This document shows positions 1-12,506 of a stretch of DNA of 64,000 nucleotides, in pieces; the stretch's first letter is position 1; every line of letters begins with the position of its first letter. Below the pieces are notes generated by a model. It saw only the letters and a program-made list of their open reading frames with translations. It was not told where the DNA came from and did not search any database. The stretch comes from Canna indica (Eukaryota; Streptophyta; Magnoliopsida; Zingiberales; Cannaceae): assembly GCA_034359265.1 (NCBI GenBank), contig CP136890.1, positions 47,156,501-47,220,500 on the forward strand. Direction: 5' to 3'. The translations under genes were made by a program, and so were the position numbers.

Positions 1-64
1 CTTTCGGGTATCGACTCGAAACGACCAGAAATCAGAGTCCCGGGCGACTCCAGATCATTCACTG
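1..64. repeat. Partial satellite monomer at left edge
   Basis: The window opens inside a monomer at about position 100 of the unit (the TTTCGGGTATCG block) and runs to its end. It carries A at the 131-134 site (ATCAGAG instead of ATCTGAG), as many A5 and C monomers do. The array continues to the left. Confidence 0.95.
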
Positions 65-549
65 TGATGGGAGAAGTTGTTAATCGAGTTATTTTTGACC
101 GACTAATGCAAAGAATTACACGCTTTTTCGAACAGAATGCTGAAAGAAGCCTACTGATTGAATTTTCGGGTATCGACTCGAAACGACCAGAAATCAGAGT
201 CCCGGGCGACTCCAGATCATTCACTGTGATGGGAGAAGTTGTTAATCGAGTTATTTTTGACCGACTAATGCAAAGAATTACACGCTTTTTCGAACAGAAT
301 GCTGAAAGAAGCCTACTGATTGAATTTTCGGGTATCGACTCGAAAAGACCAGAAATCTGAGTCCCGGGCGACTCCAGATCATTCACTGTGATGGGAGATG
401 TTGTTAATCGAGTTATTTTTGACCGACTAATGCAAAGAATTACACGCTTTTCGAACAGAATGCTGAATGAAGCCTACTGATTGAACTTTCGGTTATCGAC
501 TCGAAACGACCAGAAATCTGAGTCCCGGGCGACTCCAGAACATTCACTG
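65..549. repeat. Lead-in monomers A5-A5-D4
   Basis: Three monomers (starts 65, 227, 389). They match the tail of the 15-mer unit seen at 2453-2937, so they are probably the end of a further copy that begins to the left of the window. Confidence 0.85.
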
Positions 550-710
550 TGATGGGAGAAGTTGTTAATCGAGTTATTTTTGACCGACTAATGCAAAGAA
601 TTACACGCTTTTCGAACAGAATGCTGAACGAAGCCTACTGATTGAACTTTCGGGTATCGACTCGAAACGACCAGAAATCTGAGTCCCGGGCGACTCCAGA
701 TCATTCACTG
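550..710. repeat. Monomer class A4 (161 bp), exemplar
   Basis: A4 differs from A5 by loss of one T in the second T-tract (CGCTTTTCG), with linked C at 81 (GAACGAAGCC) and C at 99 (TTGAACTTT). The one-base loss shifts any reading frame, so each A4 unit closes an open frame. A frequent subtype has CGGTTTTCG and TTTCGTGTATCG (starts at 1340, 9296, 11055, 13783, 15881, 19076, 20997, 21481, 21965, 24709, 27450, 29386, 33712). Together with D4 and F this four-T form supplies most of the 174 units of 161 bp; the E units make up the rest. Confidence 0.95.
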
Positions 711-872
711 TGATGGGAGAAGTTGTTAATCGAGTTATTTTTGACAGACTAATGCAAAGAATTGCAAGATTTTTCGAATAGAATCTTGAACGAAGCCGAC
801 TGATTGAACTTCGGGGTATCGGCTCGAAACGCCCAGCAATCTGAGTCCCGAGCGACTCCAGAACATTCACTG
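711..872. repeat. Monomer class B (162 bp, diverged), exemplar
   Basis: B is the most diverged class. It has GACAGACTAATG at 33-44, ATTGCAAGATTTTTCGAATAG across the second T-tract, AATCTTGAACGAAGCCGACTG, TTCGGGGTATCGGCTCG, CCAGCAATCTG, and CCCGAG in place of CCCGGG. I count 38 B units, starting at 711, 2147, 3099, 4375, 5811, 6763, 7715, 8667, 10103, 12831, 17495, 18447, 19883, 30838, 31951, 35164, 36115, 38680, 41730, 43005, 44119, 45556, 46831, 47945, 49382, 50496, 51448, 52240, 52402, 53839, 55114, 56389, 57826, 58455, 59569, 61168, 62138 and 63575. All but 52240, 61168 and 63575 are followed directly by C. Confidence 0.95.
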
Positions 873-1016
873 TGATGGGAGAAGTTGTTAATCGAGTTAT
901 TTTTAACAGACTAATGCAAAGAATTGCAAGATTTTTCGAATAGAATCTTGAACTTTCGGGTATCGACTCGAAACGACCAGAAATCAGAGTCCCGGGCGAC
1001 TCCAGATCATTCACTG
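873..1016. repeat. Monomer class C (144 bp, B/A chimera), exemplar
   Basis: C has a B-like left half (AACAGACTAATG, ATTGCAAGATTTTTCGAATAG, AATCTTGAAC) joined directly to an A-like right half (TTTCGGGTATCGACTCG, ATCAGAGTCCCGGG). Compared with B it lacks 18 bp between two TTGAAC hexamers. There are 35 C units, each immediately after a B: 873, 2309, 3261, 4537, 5973, 6925, 7877, 8829, 10265, 12993, 17657, 18609, 20045, 31000, 32113, 35326, 36277, 38842, 41892, 43167, 44281, 45718, 46993, 48107, 49544, 50658, 51610, 52564, 54001, 55276, 56551, 57988, 58617, 59731 and 62300. All keep the same junction, so it arose once and was amplified. Confidence 0.95.
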
Positions 1017-1178
1017 TGATGGGAGAAGTTGTTAATCGAGTTATTTTTGACCGACTAATGCAAAGAATTACACGCATTTTCGAACAGAATGCTGAAAGAA
1101 GCCTACTGATTGAATTTTCGGGTATCGACTCGAAAAGACCAGAAATCTGAGTCCCGGGCGACTCCAGATCATTCACTA

Positions 1179-1339
1179 TGATGGGAGATGTTGTTAATCG
1201 AGTTATTTTTGACCGACTAATGCAAAGAATTACACGCTTTTCGAACAGAATGCTGAACGAAGCCTACTGATTGAACTTTCGGGTATCGACTCGAAACGAC
1301 CAGAAATCTGAGTCCCGGGCGACTCCAGAACATTCACTG
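1179..1339. repeat. Monomer class D4 (161 bp, GGGAGATG variant), exemplar
   Basis: D4 is an A4-type unit with T at position 11 (GGGAGATGTTG instead of GGGAGAAGTTG). It usually follows one or two A5 units and precedes an A4, so D4-A4 is a recurrent boundary of higher-order units. A subtype with AATGAAAAG at 41-49 and TTCGGGTATGGAC always precedes E (11702, 14430, 16528, 22612, 23742, 25194, 26161, 27935, 30033, 34359, 40278). A region-specific subtype with ATACAAAG marks 38-50 kb (38196, 39310, 41246, 42521, 43635, 45072, 46347, 47461, 48898, 50012). Confidence 0.92.
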
Positions 1340-2937
1340 TGATGGGAGAAGTTGTTAATCACGTTATTTTTGACCGACTAATGCAAAGAATTACACGGTT
1401 TTCGAACAGAATGCTGAACGAAGCCTACTGATTGAACTTTCGTGTATCGACTCGAAACGACCAGAAATCTGAGTCCCGGGCGACTCCAGATCATTCACTG
1501 TGATGGGAGAAGTTGTTAATCGAGTTATTTTTGACCGTCTAATGCAAAGAATTACATACTTTTTCGAACAGAATGCTGAAAGAAGCCTATTGATTGAATT
1601 TTCGGGTATCGACTCGAAAAGACCAGAAATCTGAGTCCCGGGCGACTCCATATCATTCACTGTGATGGGAGATGTCGTTAATCGAGTTATTTTTGACCGA
1701 CTAATGCAAAGAATTACACGCTTTTCGAACAGAATGCTGAACGAAGCCTACTGATTGAACTTTCGGTTATCGACTCGAAACGACCAGAAATCTGAGTCCC
1801 GGGCGACTCCAGAACATTCACTGTGATGGGAGAAGTTGTTAATCGAGTTATTTTTGACCGACTAATGTAAAGAATTACACGCTTTTCGAACAGAATGCTG
1901 AACGAAGCCTACTGATTGAACTTTCGGGTATCGACTCGAAACGACCAGAAATCTGAGTCCTGGGCGACTCCAGATCATTCACTGTGATGGGAGAAGTTGT
2001 TAATCGAGTTATTTTTGACCGTCTAATGCAAAGAATTACACACTTTTTCGAACAGAATGCTGAAAGAAGCCTACTGATTGAATTTTCGGGTATCGACTCG
2101 AAACGACCAGAAATCTGAGTCCCGGGCGACTCCAGATCATTCACTGTGATGGGAGAAGTTGTTAATCGAGTTATTTTTGACAGACTAATGCAAAGAATTG
2201 CAAGATTTTTCGAATAGAATCTTGAACGAAGCCGACTGATTGAACTTCGGGGTATCGGCTCGAAATACCCAGCAATCTGAGTCCCGAGCGACTCCAGAAC
2301 ATTCACTGTGATGGGAGAAGTTGTTAATCGAGTTATTTTTAACAGACTAATGCAAAGAATTGCAAGATTTTTCGAATAGAATCTTGAACTTTCGGGTATC
2401 GACTCGAAACGACCAGAAATCAGAGTCCCGGGCGACTCCAGATCATTCACTGTGATGGGAGAAGTTGTTAATCGAGTTATTTTTGACCGACTAATGCAAA
2501 GAATTACACGCTTTTTCGAACAGAATGCTGAAAGAAGCCTACTGATTGAATTTTCGGGTATCGACTCGAAACGACCAGAAATCAGAGTCCCGGGCGACTC
2601 CAGATCATTCACTGTGATGGGAGAAGTTGTTAATCGAGTTATTTTTGACCGACTAATGCAAAGAATTACACGCTTTTTCGAACAGAATGCTGAAAGAAGC
2701 CTACTGATTGAATTTTCGGGTATCGACTCGAAAAGACCAGAAATCTGAGTCCCGGGCGACTCCAGATCATTCACTGTGATGGGAGATGTTGTTAATCGAG
2801 TTATTTTTGACCGACTAATGCAAAGAATTACACGCTTTTCGAACAGAATGCTGAATGAAGCCTACTGATTGAACTTTCGGTTATCGACTCGAAACGACCA
2901 GAAATCTGAGTCCCGGGCGACTCCAGAACATTCACTG

Positions 2938-4213
2938 TGATGGGAGAAGTTGTTAATCGAGTTATTTTTGACCGACTAATGCAAAGAATTACACGCTTTT
3001 CGAACAGAATGCTGAACGAAGCCTACTGATTGAACTTTCGGGTATCGACTCGAAACGACCAGAAATCTGAGTCCCGGGCGACTCCAGATCATTCACTGTG
3101 ATGGGAGAAGTTGTTAATCGAGTTATTTTTGACAGACTAATGCAAAGAATTGCAAGATTTTTCGAATAGAATCTTGAACGAAGCCGACTGATTGAACTTC
3201 GGGGTATCGGCTCGAAACGCCCAGCAATCTGAGTCCCGAGCGACTCCAGAACATTCACTGTGATGGGAGAAGTTGTTAATCGAGTTATTTTTAACAGACT
3301 AATGCAAAGAATTGCAAGATTTTTCGAATAGAATCTTGAACTTTCGGGTATCGACTCGAAACGACCAGAAATCAGAGTCCCGGGCGACTCCAGATCATTC
3401 ACTGTGATGGGAGAAGTTGTTAATCGAGTTATTTTTGAACGACTAATGCAAAGAATTACACGCATTTTCGAACAGAATGCTGAAAGAAGCCTACTGATTG
3501 AATTTTCGGGTATCGACTCGAAAAGACCAGAAATCTGAGTCCCGGGCGACTCCAGATCATTCACTGTGATGGGAGAAGTTGTTAATCGAGTTATTTTTGA
3601 CCGTCTAATGCAAAGAATTACACGCTTTTTCGAACAGAATGCTGAAAGAAGCCTACTGATTGAATTTTCGGGTATCGACTCGAAACGACCAGAAATCTGA
3701 GTCCCGGGCGACTCCAGATCATTCACTGTGACGGGAGAAGTTCTTAATCGAGTTATTTTTGACTGACTAATGCAAAGAATTACACGCTTTTTCGAACAGA
3801 ATGCTGAAAGAAGCCTACTGATTGAATTTTCGGATATCGACTCGAAAAGACCAGAAATCTGAGTCCCGGGCGACTCCAGATCATTCACTGTGATGGGAGA
3901 AGTTCTTAATCGAGTTATTTTTGACCGACTAATGCAAAGAATTACACGCTTTTTCGAACAGAATGCTGAAAGAAGCCTACTGATTGAATTTTTGGGTATC
4001 GACTCGAAACGACCAGAAATCATTGTCCCGGGCGACTCCAGATCATTCACTGTGATGGGAGATGTTGTTAATCGAGTTATTTTTGACCGACTAATGCAAA
4101 GAATTACACGCTTTTCGAACAGAATGCTGAATGAAGCCTACTGATTGAACTTTCGGTTATCGACTCGAAACGACCAGAAATCTGAGTCCCGGGCGACTCC
4201 AGAACATTCACTG
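2938..4213. repeat. Shortened block A4-B-C-A5x4-D4 (1276 bp)
   Basis: Eight monomers (starts 2938, 3099, 3261, 3405, 3567, 3729, 3891, 4053) lie between two epsilon copies. Four A5 in a row replace the middle of epsilon. One of them (3729) has the GACGGGAGAAGTTC start typical of the E-F family, and the next (3891) shares only its GAAGTTCTT variant, so part of this block probably came by exchange from that family. Confidence 0.85.
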
Positions 4214-6601
4214 TGATGGGAGAAGTTGTTAATCGAGTTATTTTTGACCGACTAATGCAAAGAATTACACGCTTTTCGAACAGAATGCTGAACGAAGCCT
4301 ACTGATTGAACTTTCGGGTATCGACTCGAAACGACCAGAAATCTGAGTCCCGGGCGACTCCAGATCATTCACTGTGATGGGAGAAGTTGTTAATCGAGTT
4401 ATTTTTGACAGACTAATGCAAAGAATTGCAAGATTTTTCGAATAGAATCTTGAACGAAGCCGACTGATTGAACTTCGGGGTATCGGCTCGAAACGCCCAG
4501 CAATCTGAGTCCCGAGCGACTCCAGAACATTCACTGTGATGGGAGAAGTTGTTAATCGAGTTATTTTTAACAGACTAATGCAAAGAATTGCAAGATTTTT
4601 CGAATAGAATCTTGAACTTTCGGGTATCGACTCGAAACGACCAGAAATCAGAGTCCCGGGCGACTCCAGATCGTTCACTGTGATGGGAGAAGTTGTTAAT
4701 CGAGTTATTTTTGACCGACTAATGCAAAGAATTACACGCATTTTCGAACAGAATGCTGAAAGAAGCCTACTGATTGAATTTTCGTGTATCGACTCGAAAC
4801 GACCAGAAATCTGAGTCCCGGGCGACTCCAGATCATTCACTGTGATGGGAGATGTTGTTAATCGAGTTATTTTTGACCGACTAATGCAAAGAATTACACG
4901 CTTTTCGAACAGAATGCTGAACGAAGCCTACTGGTTGAACTTTCGGTTATCGACTCGAAACGACCAGAAATCTGAGTCCCGGGCGACTCCAGAACATTCA
5001 CTGTGATGGGAGAAGTTGTTAATCGAGTTATTTTTGACCGACTAATGCAAAGAATTACACGCTTTTCGAACAGAATGCTGAACGAAGCCTACTGATTGAA
5101 CTTTCGGGTATCGACTCGAAACGACCAGAAATCTGAGTCCCGGGCGACTCCAGATCATTCACTGTGATGGGAGAAGTTGTTAATCGAGTTATTTTTGACC
5201 GTCTAATGCAAAGAATTACACACTTTTTCGAACAGAATGCTGAAAGAAGCCTATTGATTGAATTTTCGGGTATCGACTCGAAAAGACCAGAAATCTGAGT
5301 CCCGGGCGACTCCAGATCATTCACTGTGATGGGAGATGTCGTTAATCGAGTTATTTTTGACCGACTAATGCAAAGAATTACACGCTTTTCGAACAGAATG
5401 CTGAACGAAGCCTACTGATTGAACTTTCGGTTATCGACTCGAAACGACCAGAAATCTGAGTCCCGGGCGACTCCAGAACATTCACTGTGATGGGAGAAGT
5501 TGTTAATCGAGTTATTTTTGACCGACTAATGCAAAGAATTACACGCTTTTCGAACAGAATGCTGAACGAAGCCTACTGATTGAACTTTCGGGTATCGACT
5601 CGAAACGACCAGAAATCTGATTCCCGGGCGACTCCAGATCATTCACTGTGATGGGAGAAGTTGTTAATCGAGTTATTTTTGACCGTCTAATGCAAAGAAT
5701 TACACACTTTTTCGAACAGAATGCTGAAAGAAGCCTACTGATTGAATTTTCGGGTATCGACTCGAAACGACCAGAAATCTGAGTCCCGGGCGACTCCAGA
5801 TCAATCACTGTGATGGGAGAAGTTGTTAATCGAGTTATTTTTGACAGACTAATGCAAAGAATTGCAAGATTTTTCGAATAGAATCTTGAACGAAGCCGAC
5901 TGATTGAACTTCGGGGTATCGGCTCGAAATACCCAGCAATCTGAGTCCCGAGCGACTCCAGAACATTCACTGTGATGGGAGAAGTTGTTAATCGAGTTAT
6001 TTTTAACAGACTAATGCAAAGAATTGCAAGATTTTTCGAATAGAATCTTGAACTTTCGGGTATCGACTCGAAACGACCAGAAATCAGAGTCCCGGGCGAC
6101 TCCAGATCATTCACTGTGATGGGAGAAGTTGTTAATCGAGTTATTTTTGACCGACTAATGCAAAGAATTACACGCTTTTTCGAACAGAATGCTGAAAGAA
6201 GCCTACTGATTGAATTTTCGGGTATCGACTCGAAACGACCAGAAATCAGAGTCCCGGGCGACTCCAGATCATTCACTGTGATGGGAGAAGTTGTTAATCG
6301 AGTTATTTTTGACCGACTAATGCAAAGAATTACACGCTTTTTCGAACAGAATGCTGAAAGAAGCCTACTGATTGAATTTTCGGGTATCGACTCGAAAAGA
6401 CCAGAAATCTGAGTCCCGGGCGACTCCAGATCATTCACTGTGATGGGAGATGTTGTTAATCGAGTTATTTTTGCCCGACTAATGCAAAGAATTACACGCT
6501 TTTCGAACAGAATGCTGAACGAAGCCTACTGATTGAACTTTCGGTTATCGACTAGAAACGACCAGAAATCTGAGTCCCGGGCGACTCCAGAACATTCACT
6601 G
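4214..6601. repeat. Higher-order repeat epsilon, copy 2 (15-mer, 2388 bp)
   Basis: Same 15-monomer order as 550-2937. It also carries the marker GATCAATCACTG just before the second B, shared with about 7.70 kb and 17.48 kb but not with copy 1. That places copies 2, 3 and the 17.5-kb copy in one sub-lineage. Confidence 0.88.
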
Positions 6602-8505
6602 TGATGGGAGAAGTTGTTAATCGAGTTATTTTTGACCGACTAATGCAAAGAATTACACGCTTTTCGAACAGAATGCTGAACGAAGCCTACTGATTGAACT
6701 TTCGGGTATCGACTCGAAACGACCAGAAATCTGAGTCCCGGGCGACTCCAGATCATTCACTGTGATGGGAGAAGTTGTTAATCGAGTTATTTTTGACAGA
6801 CTAATGCAAAGAATTGCAAGATTTTTCGAATAGAATCTTGAACGAAGCCGACTGATTGAACTTCGGGGTATCGGCTCGAAACGCCCAGCAATCTGAGTCC
6901 CGAGCGACTCCAGAACATTCACTGTGATGGGAGAAGTTGTTAATCGAGTTATTTTTAACAGACTAATGCAAAGAATTGCAAGATTTTTCGAATAGAATCT
7001 TGAACTTTCGGGTATCGACTCGAAACGACCAGAAATCAGAGTCCCGGGCGACTCCAGATCATTCACTGTGATGGGAGAAGTTGTTAATCGAGTTATTTTT
7101 GACCGACTAATGCAAAGAATTACACGCATTTTCGAACAGAATGCTGAAAGAAGCCTACTGATTGAATTTTCGGGTATCGACTCGAAAAGACCAGAAATCT
7201 GAGTCCCGGGCGACTCCAGATCATTCACTGTGATGGGAGATGTCGTTAATCGAGTTATTTTTGACCGACTAATGCAAAGAATTACACGCTTTTCGAACAG
7301 AATGCTGAACGAAGCCTACTGATTGAACTTTCGGTTATCGACTCGAAACGACCAGAAATCTGAGTCCCGGGCGACTCCAGAACATTCACTGTGATGGGAG
7401 AAGTTGTTAATCGAGTTATTTTTGACCGACTAATGCAAAGAATTACACGCTTTTCGAACAGAATGCTGAACGAAGCCTACTGATTGAACTTTCGGGTATC
7501 GACTCGAAACGACCAGAAATCTGAGTCCCGGGCGACTCCAGATCATTCACTGTGATGGGAGAAGTTGTTAATCGAGTTATTTTTGACCGTCTAATGCAAA
7601 GAATTACACACTTTTTCGAACAGAATGCTGAAAGAAGCCTACTGATTGAATATTCGGGTATCGACTCGAAACGACCAGAAATCTGAGTCCCGGGCGACTC
7701 CAGATCAATCACTGTGATGGGAGAAGTTGTTAATCGAGTTATTTTTGACAGACTAATGCAAAGAATTGCAAGATTTTTCGAATAGAATCTTGAACGAAGC
7801 CGACTGATTGAACTTCGGGGTATCGGCTCGAAATACCCAGCAATCTGAGTCCCGAGCGACTCCAGAACATTCACTGTGATGGGAGAAGTTGTTAATCGAG
7901 TTATTTTTAACAGACTAATGCAAATAATTGCAAGATTTTTCGAATAGAATCTTGAACTTTCGGGTATCGACTCGAAACGACCAGAAATCAGAGTCCCGGG
8001 CGACTCCAGATCATTCACTGTGATGGGAGAAGTTGTTAATCGAGTTATTTTTGACCGACTAATGCAAAGAATTACACGCTTTTTCGAACAGAATGCTGAA
8101 AGAAGCCTACTGATTGAATTTTCGGGTATCGACTCGAAACGACCAGAAATCAGAGTCCCGGGCGACTCCAGATCATTCACTGTGATGGGAGAAGTTGTTA
8201 ATCGAGTTATTTTTGACCGACTAATGCAAAGAATTACACGCTTTTTCGAACAGAATGCTGAAAGAAGCCTACTGATTGAATTTTCGGGTATCGACTCGAA
8301 AAGACCAGAAATCTGAGTCCCGGGCGACTCCAGATCATTCACTGTGATGGGAGATGTTGTTAATCGAGTTATTTTTGCCCGACTAATGCAAAGAATTACA
8401 CGCTTTTCGAACAGAATGCTGAACGAAGCCTACTGATTGAACTTTCGGTTATCGACTCGAAACGACCAGAAATGTGAGTCCCGGGCGACTCCAGAACATT
8501 CACTG
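6602..8505. repeat. Epsilon copy 3, trimer-deleted (12-mer, 1904 bp)
   Basis: Order A4-B-C-A5-D4-A4-A5-B-C-A5-A5-D4. It equals epsilon minus one A5-D4-A4 trimer (2388 - 484 = 1904), a clean three-monomer loss. It keeps the GATCAATCACTG marker. Confidence 0.87.
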
Positions 8506-10570
8506 TGATGGGAGAAGTTGTTAATCGAGTTATTTTTGACCGACTAATGCAAAGAATTACACGCTTTTCGAACAGAATGCTGAACGAAGCCTACTGATTG
8601 AACTTTCGGGTATCGACTCGAAACGACCAGAAATCTGAGTCCCGGGCGACTCCAGATCATTCACTGTGATGGGAGAAGTTGTTAATCGAGTTATTTTTGA
8701 CAGACTAATGCAAAGAATTGCAAGATTTTTCGAATAGAATCTTGAACGAAGCCGACTGATTGAACTTCGGGGTATCGGCTCGAAACGCCCAGCAATCTGA
8801 GTCCCGAGCGACTCCAGAACATTCACTGTGATGGGAGAAGTTGTTAATCGAGTTATTTTTAACAGACTAATGCAAAGAATTGCAAGATTTTTCGAATAGA
8901 ATCTTGAACTTTCGGGTATCGACTCGAAACGACCAGAAATCAGAGTCCCGGGCGACTCCAGATCATTCACTGTGATGGGAGAAGTTGTTAATCGAGTTAT
9001 TTTTGACCGACTAATGCAAAGAATTACACGCATTTTCGAACAGAATGCTGAAAGAAGCCTACTGATTGAATTTTCGGGTATCGACTCGAAAAGACCAGAA
9101 ATCTGAGTCCCGGGCGACTCCAGATCATTCACTGTGATGGGAGATGTTGTTAATCGAGTTATTTTTGACCGACTAATGCAAAGAATTACACGCTTTTCGA
9201 ACAGAATGCTGAACGAAGCCTACTGATTGAACTTTCGGGTATCGACTCGAAACGACCAGAAATCTGAGTCCCGGGCGACTCCAGAACATTCACTGTGATG
9301 GGAGAAGTTGTTAATCACGTTATTTTTGACCGACTAATGCAAAGAATTACACGGTTTTCGAACAGAATGCTGAACGAAGCCTACTGATTGAACTTTCGTG
9401 TATCGACTCGAAACGACCAGAAATCTGAGTCCCGGGCGACTCCAGATCATTCACTGTGATGGGAGAAGTTGTTAATCGAGTTATTTTTGACCGTCTAATG
9501 CAAAGAATTACACACTTTTTCGAACAGAATGCTGAAAGAAGCCTATTGATTGAATTTTCGGGTATCGACTCGAAAAGACCAGAAATCTGAGTCCCGGGCG
9601 ACTCCAGATCATTCACTGTGATGGGAGATGTCGTTAATCGAGTTATTTTTGACCGACTAATGCAAAGAATTACACGCTTTTCGAACAGAATGCTGAACGA
9701 AGCCTACTGATTGAACTTTCGGTTATCGACTCGAAACGACCAGAAATCTGAGTCCCGGGCGACTCCAGAACATTCACTGTGATGGGAGAAGTTGTTAATC
9801 GAGTTATTTTTGACCGACTAATGCAAAGAATTACACGCTTTTCGAACAGAATGCTGAACGAAGCCTACTGATTGAACTTTCGGGTATCGACTCGAAACGA
9901 CCAGAAATCTGAGTCCTGGGCGACTCCAGATCATTCACTGTGATGGGAGAAGTTGTTAATCGAGTTATTTTTGACCGTCTAATGCAAAGAATTACACACT
10001 TTTTCGAACAGAATGCTGAAAGAAGCCTACTGATTGAATTTTCGGGTATCGACTCGAAACGACCAGAAATCTGAGTCCCGGGCGACTCCAGATCATTCAC
10101 TGTGATGGGAGAAGTTGTTAATCGAGTTATTTTTGACAGACTAATGCAAAGAATTGCAAGATTTTTCGAATAGAATCTTGAACGAAGCCGACTGATTGAA
10201 CTTCGGGGTATCGGCTCGAAATACCCAGCAATCTGAGTCCCGAGCGACTCCAGAACATTCACTGTGATGGGAGAAGTTGTTAATCGAGTTATTTTTAACA
10301 GACTAATGCAAAGAATTGCAAGATTTTTCGAATAGAATCTTGAACTTTCGGGTATCGACTCGAAACGACCAGAAATCAGAGTCCCGGGCGACTCCAGATC
10401 ATTCACTGTGATGGGAGAAGTTGTTAATCGAGTTATTTTTGACCGACTAATGCAAAGAATTACACGCTTTTTCGAACAGAATGCTGAAAGAAGCCTACTG
10501 ATTGAATTTTCGGGTATCGACTCGAAACGACCAGAAATCAGAGTCCCGGGCGACTCCAGATCATTCACTG
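8506..10570. repeat. Epsilon copy 4, truncated (13 monomers, 2065 bp)
   Basis: Order A4-B-C-A5-D4-A4-A5-D4-A4-A5-B-C-A5, then it runs into the 12-mer delta at 10571. It is duplicated 9780 bp downstream, where one additional A5 is present before delta-like sequence. Confidence 0.86.
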
Positions 10571-11862
10571 TGATGGGAGAAGTTGTTAATCGAGTTATTT
10601 TTGATCGACTAATGCAAAGAATTACACGCTTTTCGAACAGAATGCTGAAAGAAGCCTACTGATTGAATTTTCAGGTATCGACTCGAAAAGACCAGAAATC
10701 TGAGTCCCGGGCGACTCCAGATCATTCACTGTGATGGGAGAAGTTGTTAATCGAGTTATTTTTGACCGACTAATGCAAAGAATTACACGCATTTTCGAAC
10801 AGAATGCTGAAAGAAGCCTACTGATTGAATTTTCGGGTATCGACTCGAAAAGACCAGAAATCTGAGTCCCGGGCGACTCCAGATCATTCACTGTGATGGG
10901 AGATGTTGTTAATCGAGTTATTTTTGACCGACTAATGCAAAGAATTACACGCTTTTCGAATAGAATGCTGAACGAAGCCTACTGATTGAACTTTCGGGTA
11001 TCGACTCGAAACGACCAGAAATCTGAGTCCCGGGCGACTCCAGAACATTCACTGTGATGGGAGAAGTTGTTAATCGAGTTATTTTTGACCGACTAATGCA
11101 AAGAATTACACGGTTTTCGAACAGAATGCTGAACGAAGCCTACTGATTGAACTTTCGTGTATCGACTCGAAACGACCAGAAATCTGAGTCCCGGGCGACT
11201 CCAGATCATTCACTGTGATGGGAGAAGTTGTTAATCGAGTTATTTTTGACCGTCTAATGCAAAGAATTACACGCTTTTTCGAACAGAATGCTGAAAGAAG
11301 CCTACTGATTGAATTTTCGGGTATCGTCTCGAAACGACCAGAAATCTGAGTCCCGGGCGACTCCAGATCATTCACTGTGATGGGAGAAGTTCTTAATGGA
11401 GTTATTTTTGACCGACTAATGCAAAGAATTACACGCTTTTTCGAACAGAATGCTGAAAGAAGCCTACTGATTGAATTTTCGGGTATCGACTCGAAACGAC
11501 CAGAAATCTGAGTCCCGAGCGACTCCAGATCATTCACTGTGACGGGAGAAGTTCTTAATCGAGTTATTTTTGACCGACTAATGCAAAGAATTACACGCTT
11601 TTTCGAACAGAATGCTGAAAGAAGCCTACTGATTGAATTTTCGGATATCGACTCGAAAAGACCAGAAATCTGAGTCCCGGGCGACTCCAGATCATTCACT
11701 GTGATGGGAGATGTTGTTAATCGAGTTATTTTTGACCGACTAATGAAAAGAATTACACGCTTTTCGAACAGAATGCTGAACGAAGCCTACTGATTGAACT
11801 TTCGGGTATGGACTCGAAACGACCAGAAATCTGAGTCCCGGGCGACTCCAGAACATTCACAG

Positions 11863-12023
11863 TGATGGGAAAGTTGTTAATCGAGTTATTTTTGACCGAC
11901 TAATGCGAAGAATTACACGCTTTTTCGAACAGAATGCTGAACGAAGCCTACTGATTGAACTTTTGGGTATCGACTCGAAACGACCAGAAATCTGAGTCCC
12001 GGGCGACTCCAGATCATTCATTG
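11863..12023. repeat. Monomer class E (161 bp, GGGAAAG deletion), exemplar
   Basis: E starts CACAGTGATGGGAAAGTTG, having lost one base of GGGAGAAG, so it is 161 bp despite five T in the second tract. It also has AATGCGAAG and TTTTGGGTATCG. Thirteen E units occur: 11863, 14591, 16689, 22773, 23903, 25355, 26322, 26644, 28096, 30194, 34520, 37389 and 40439. Every one is followed directly by F. Five T with C at 81 and 99 makes E a mixture of A5 and A4 diagnostic bases. Confidence 0.93.
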
Positions 12024-12184
12024 TGATGGGAGATGTTGTTAATCGAGTTATTTTTGACCAACTAATGGAAAGAATTACACGCTTTTCGATCAGAATGCTG
12101 AACGAAGCCAACTGATTGAACTTTCGGGTATTGACTCGAAACGACCAGAAATCTGAGTCCCGGGCGACTCTAGATCATTCACTG
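12024..12184. repeat. Monomer class F (161 bp, CCAACTAATGG variant), exemplar
   Basis: F has GATGTTG at 10-16, A at 37 (GACCAACTA), G at 45 (AATGGAAAG), four T and CGATCAG (T at 68). It is often followed by GAAGCCAACTG and GGTATTGACTCG. Thirteen F units follow E (12024, 14752, 16850, 22934, 24064, 25516, 26483, 26805, 28257, 30355, 34681, 37550, 40600). Five stand without E (32257, 37873, 40923, 42198, 46024), showing that F has been carried into other higher-order units. Confidence 0.93.
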
Positions 12185-12506
12185 TGATGGGAGAAGTTGT
12201 TAATCGAGTTATTTTTGACCGACTAATGCAAAGAATTACACGCTTTTCGAACAGAATGCTGAACGAAGCCTACTGATTGAACTTTCGGTTATCGACTCGA
12301 AACGACCAGAAATCTGAGTCCCGGGCGACTCCAGAACATTCACTGTGATGGGAGAAGTTGTTAATCGAGTTATTTTTGACCGACTAATGCAAAGAAATAC
12401 ACGCTTTTCGAACAGAATGCTGAACGAAGCCTACTGATTGAACTTTCGGGTATCGACTCGAAACGACCAGAAATCTGAGTCCCGGGCGACTCCAGATCAT
12501 TCACTG

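Larger units (their letters stand above)
550..2937. repeat. Higher-order repeat epsilon, copy 1 (15-mer, 2388 bp)
   Basis: Monomer order A4-B-C-A5-D4-A4-A5-D4-A4-A5-B-C-A5-A5-D4. The same order recurs exactly 3664 bp downstream at 4214. The unit contains two B-C pairs; the first B carries CG and the second TA at the variable dinucleotide 120-121. The central A4-A5-D4 trimer (484 bp) is a sub-repeat that is absent in copy 3. Confidence 0.88.
10571..12506. repeat. Higher-order repeat delta, copy 1 (12-mer, 1936 bp)
   Basis: Order A4-A5a-D4-A4g-A5-A5-A5-D4-E-F-A4-A4. The first unit is a recombinant A4 with A at 81 and TTCAGGTATCG. This is the first appearance of the E-F pair in the window. The same order is found at 13299, 15397, 28902 and 33228. 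Confidence 0.88.
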
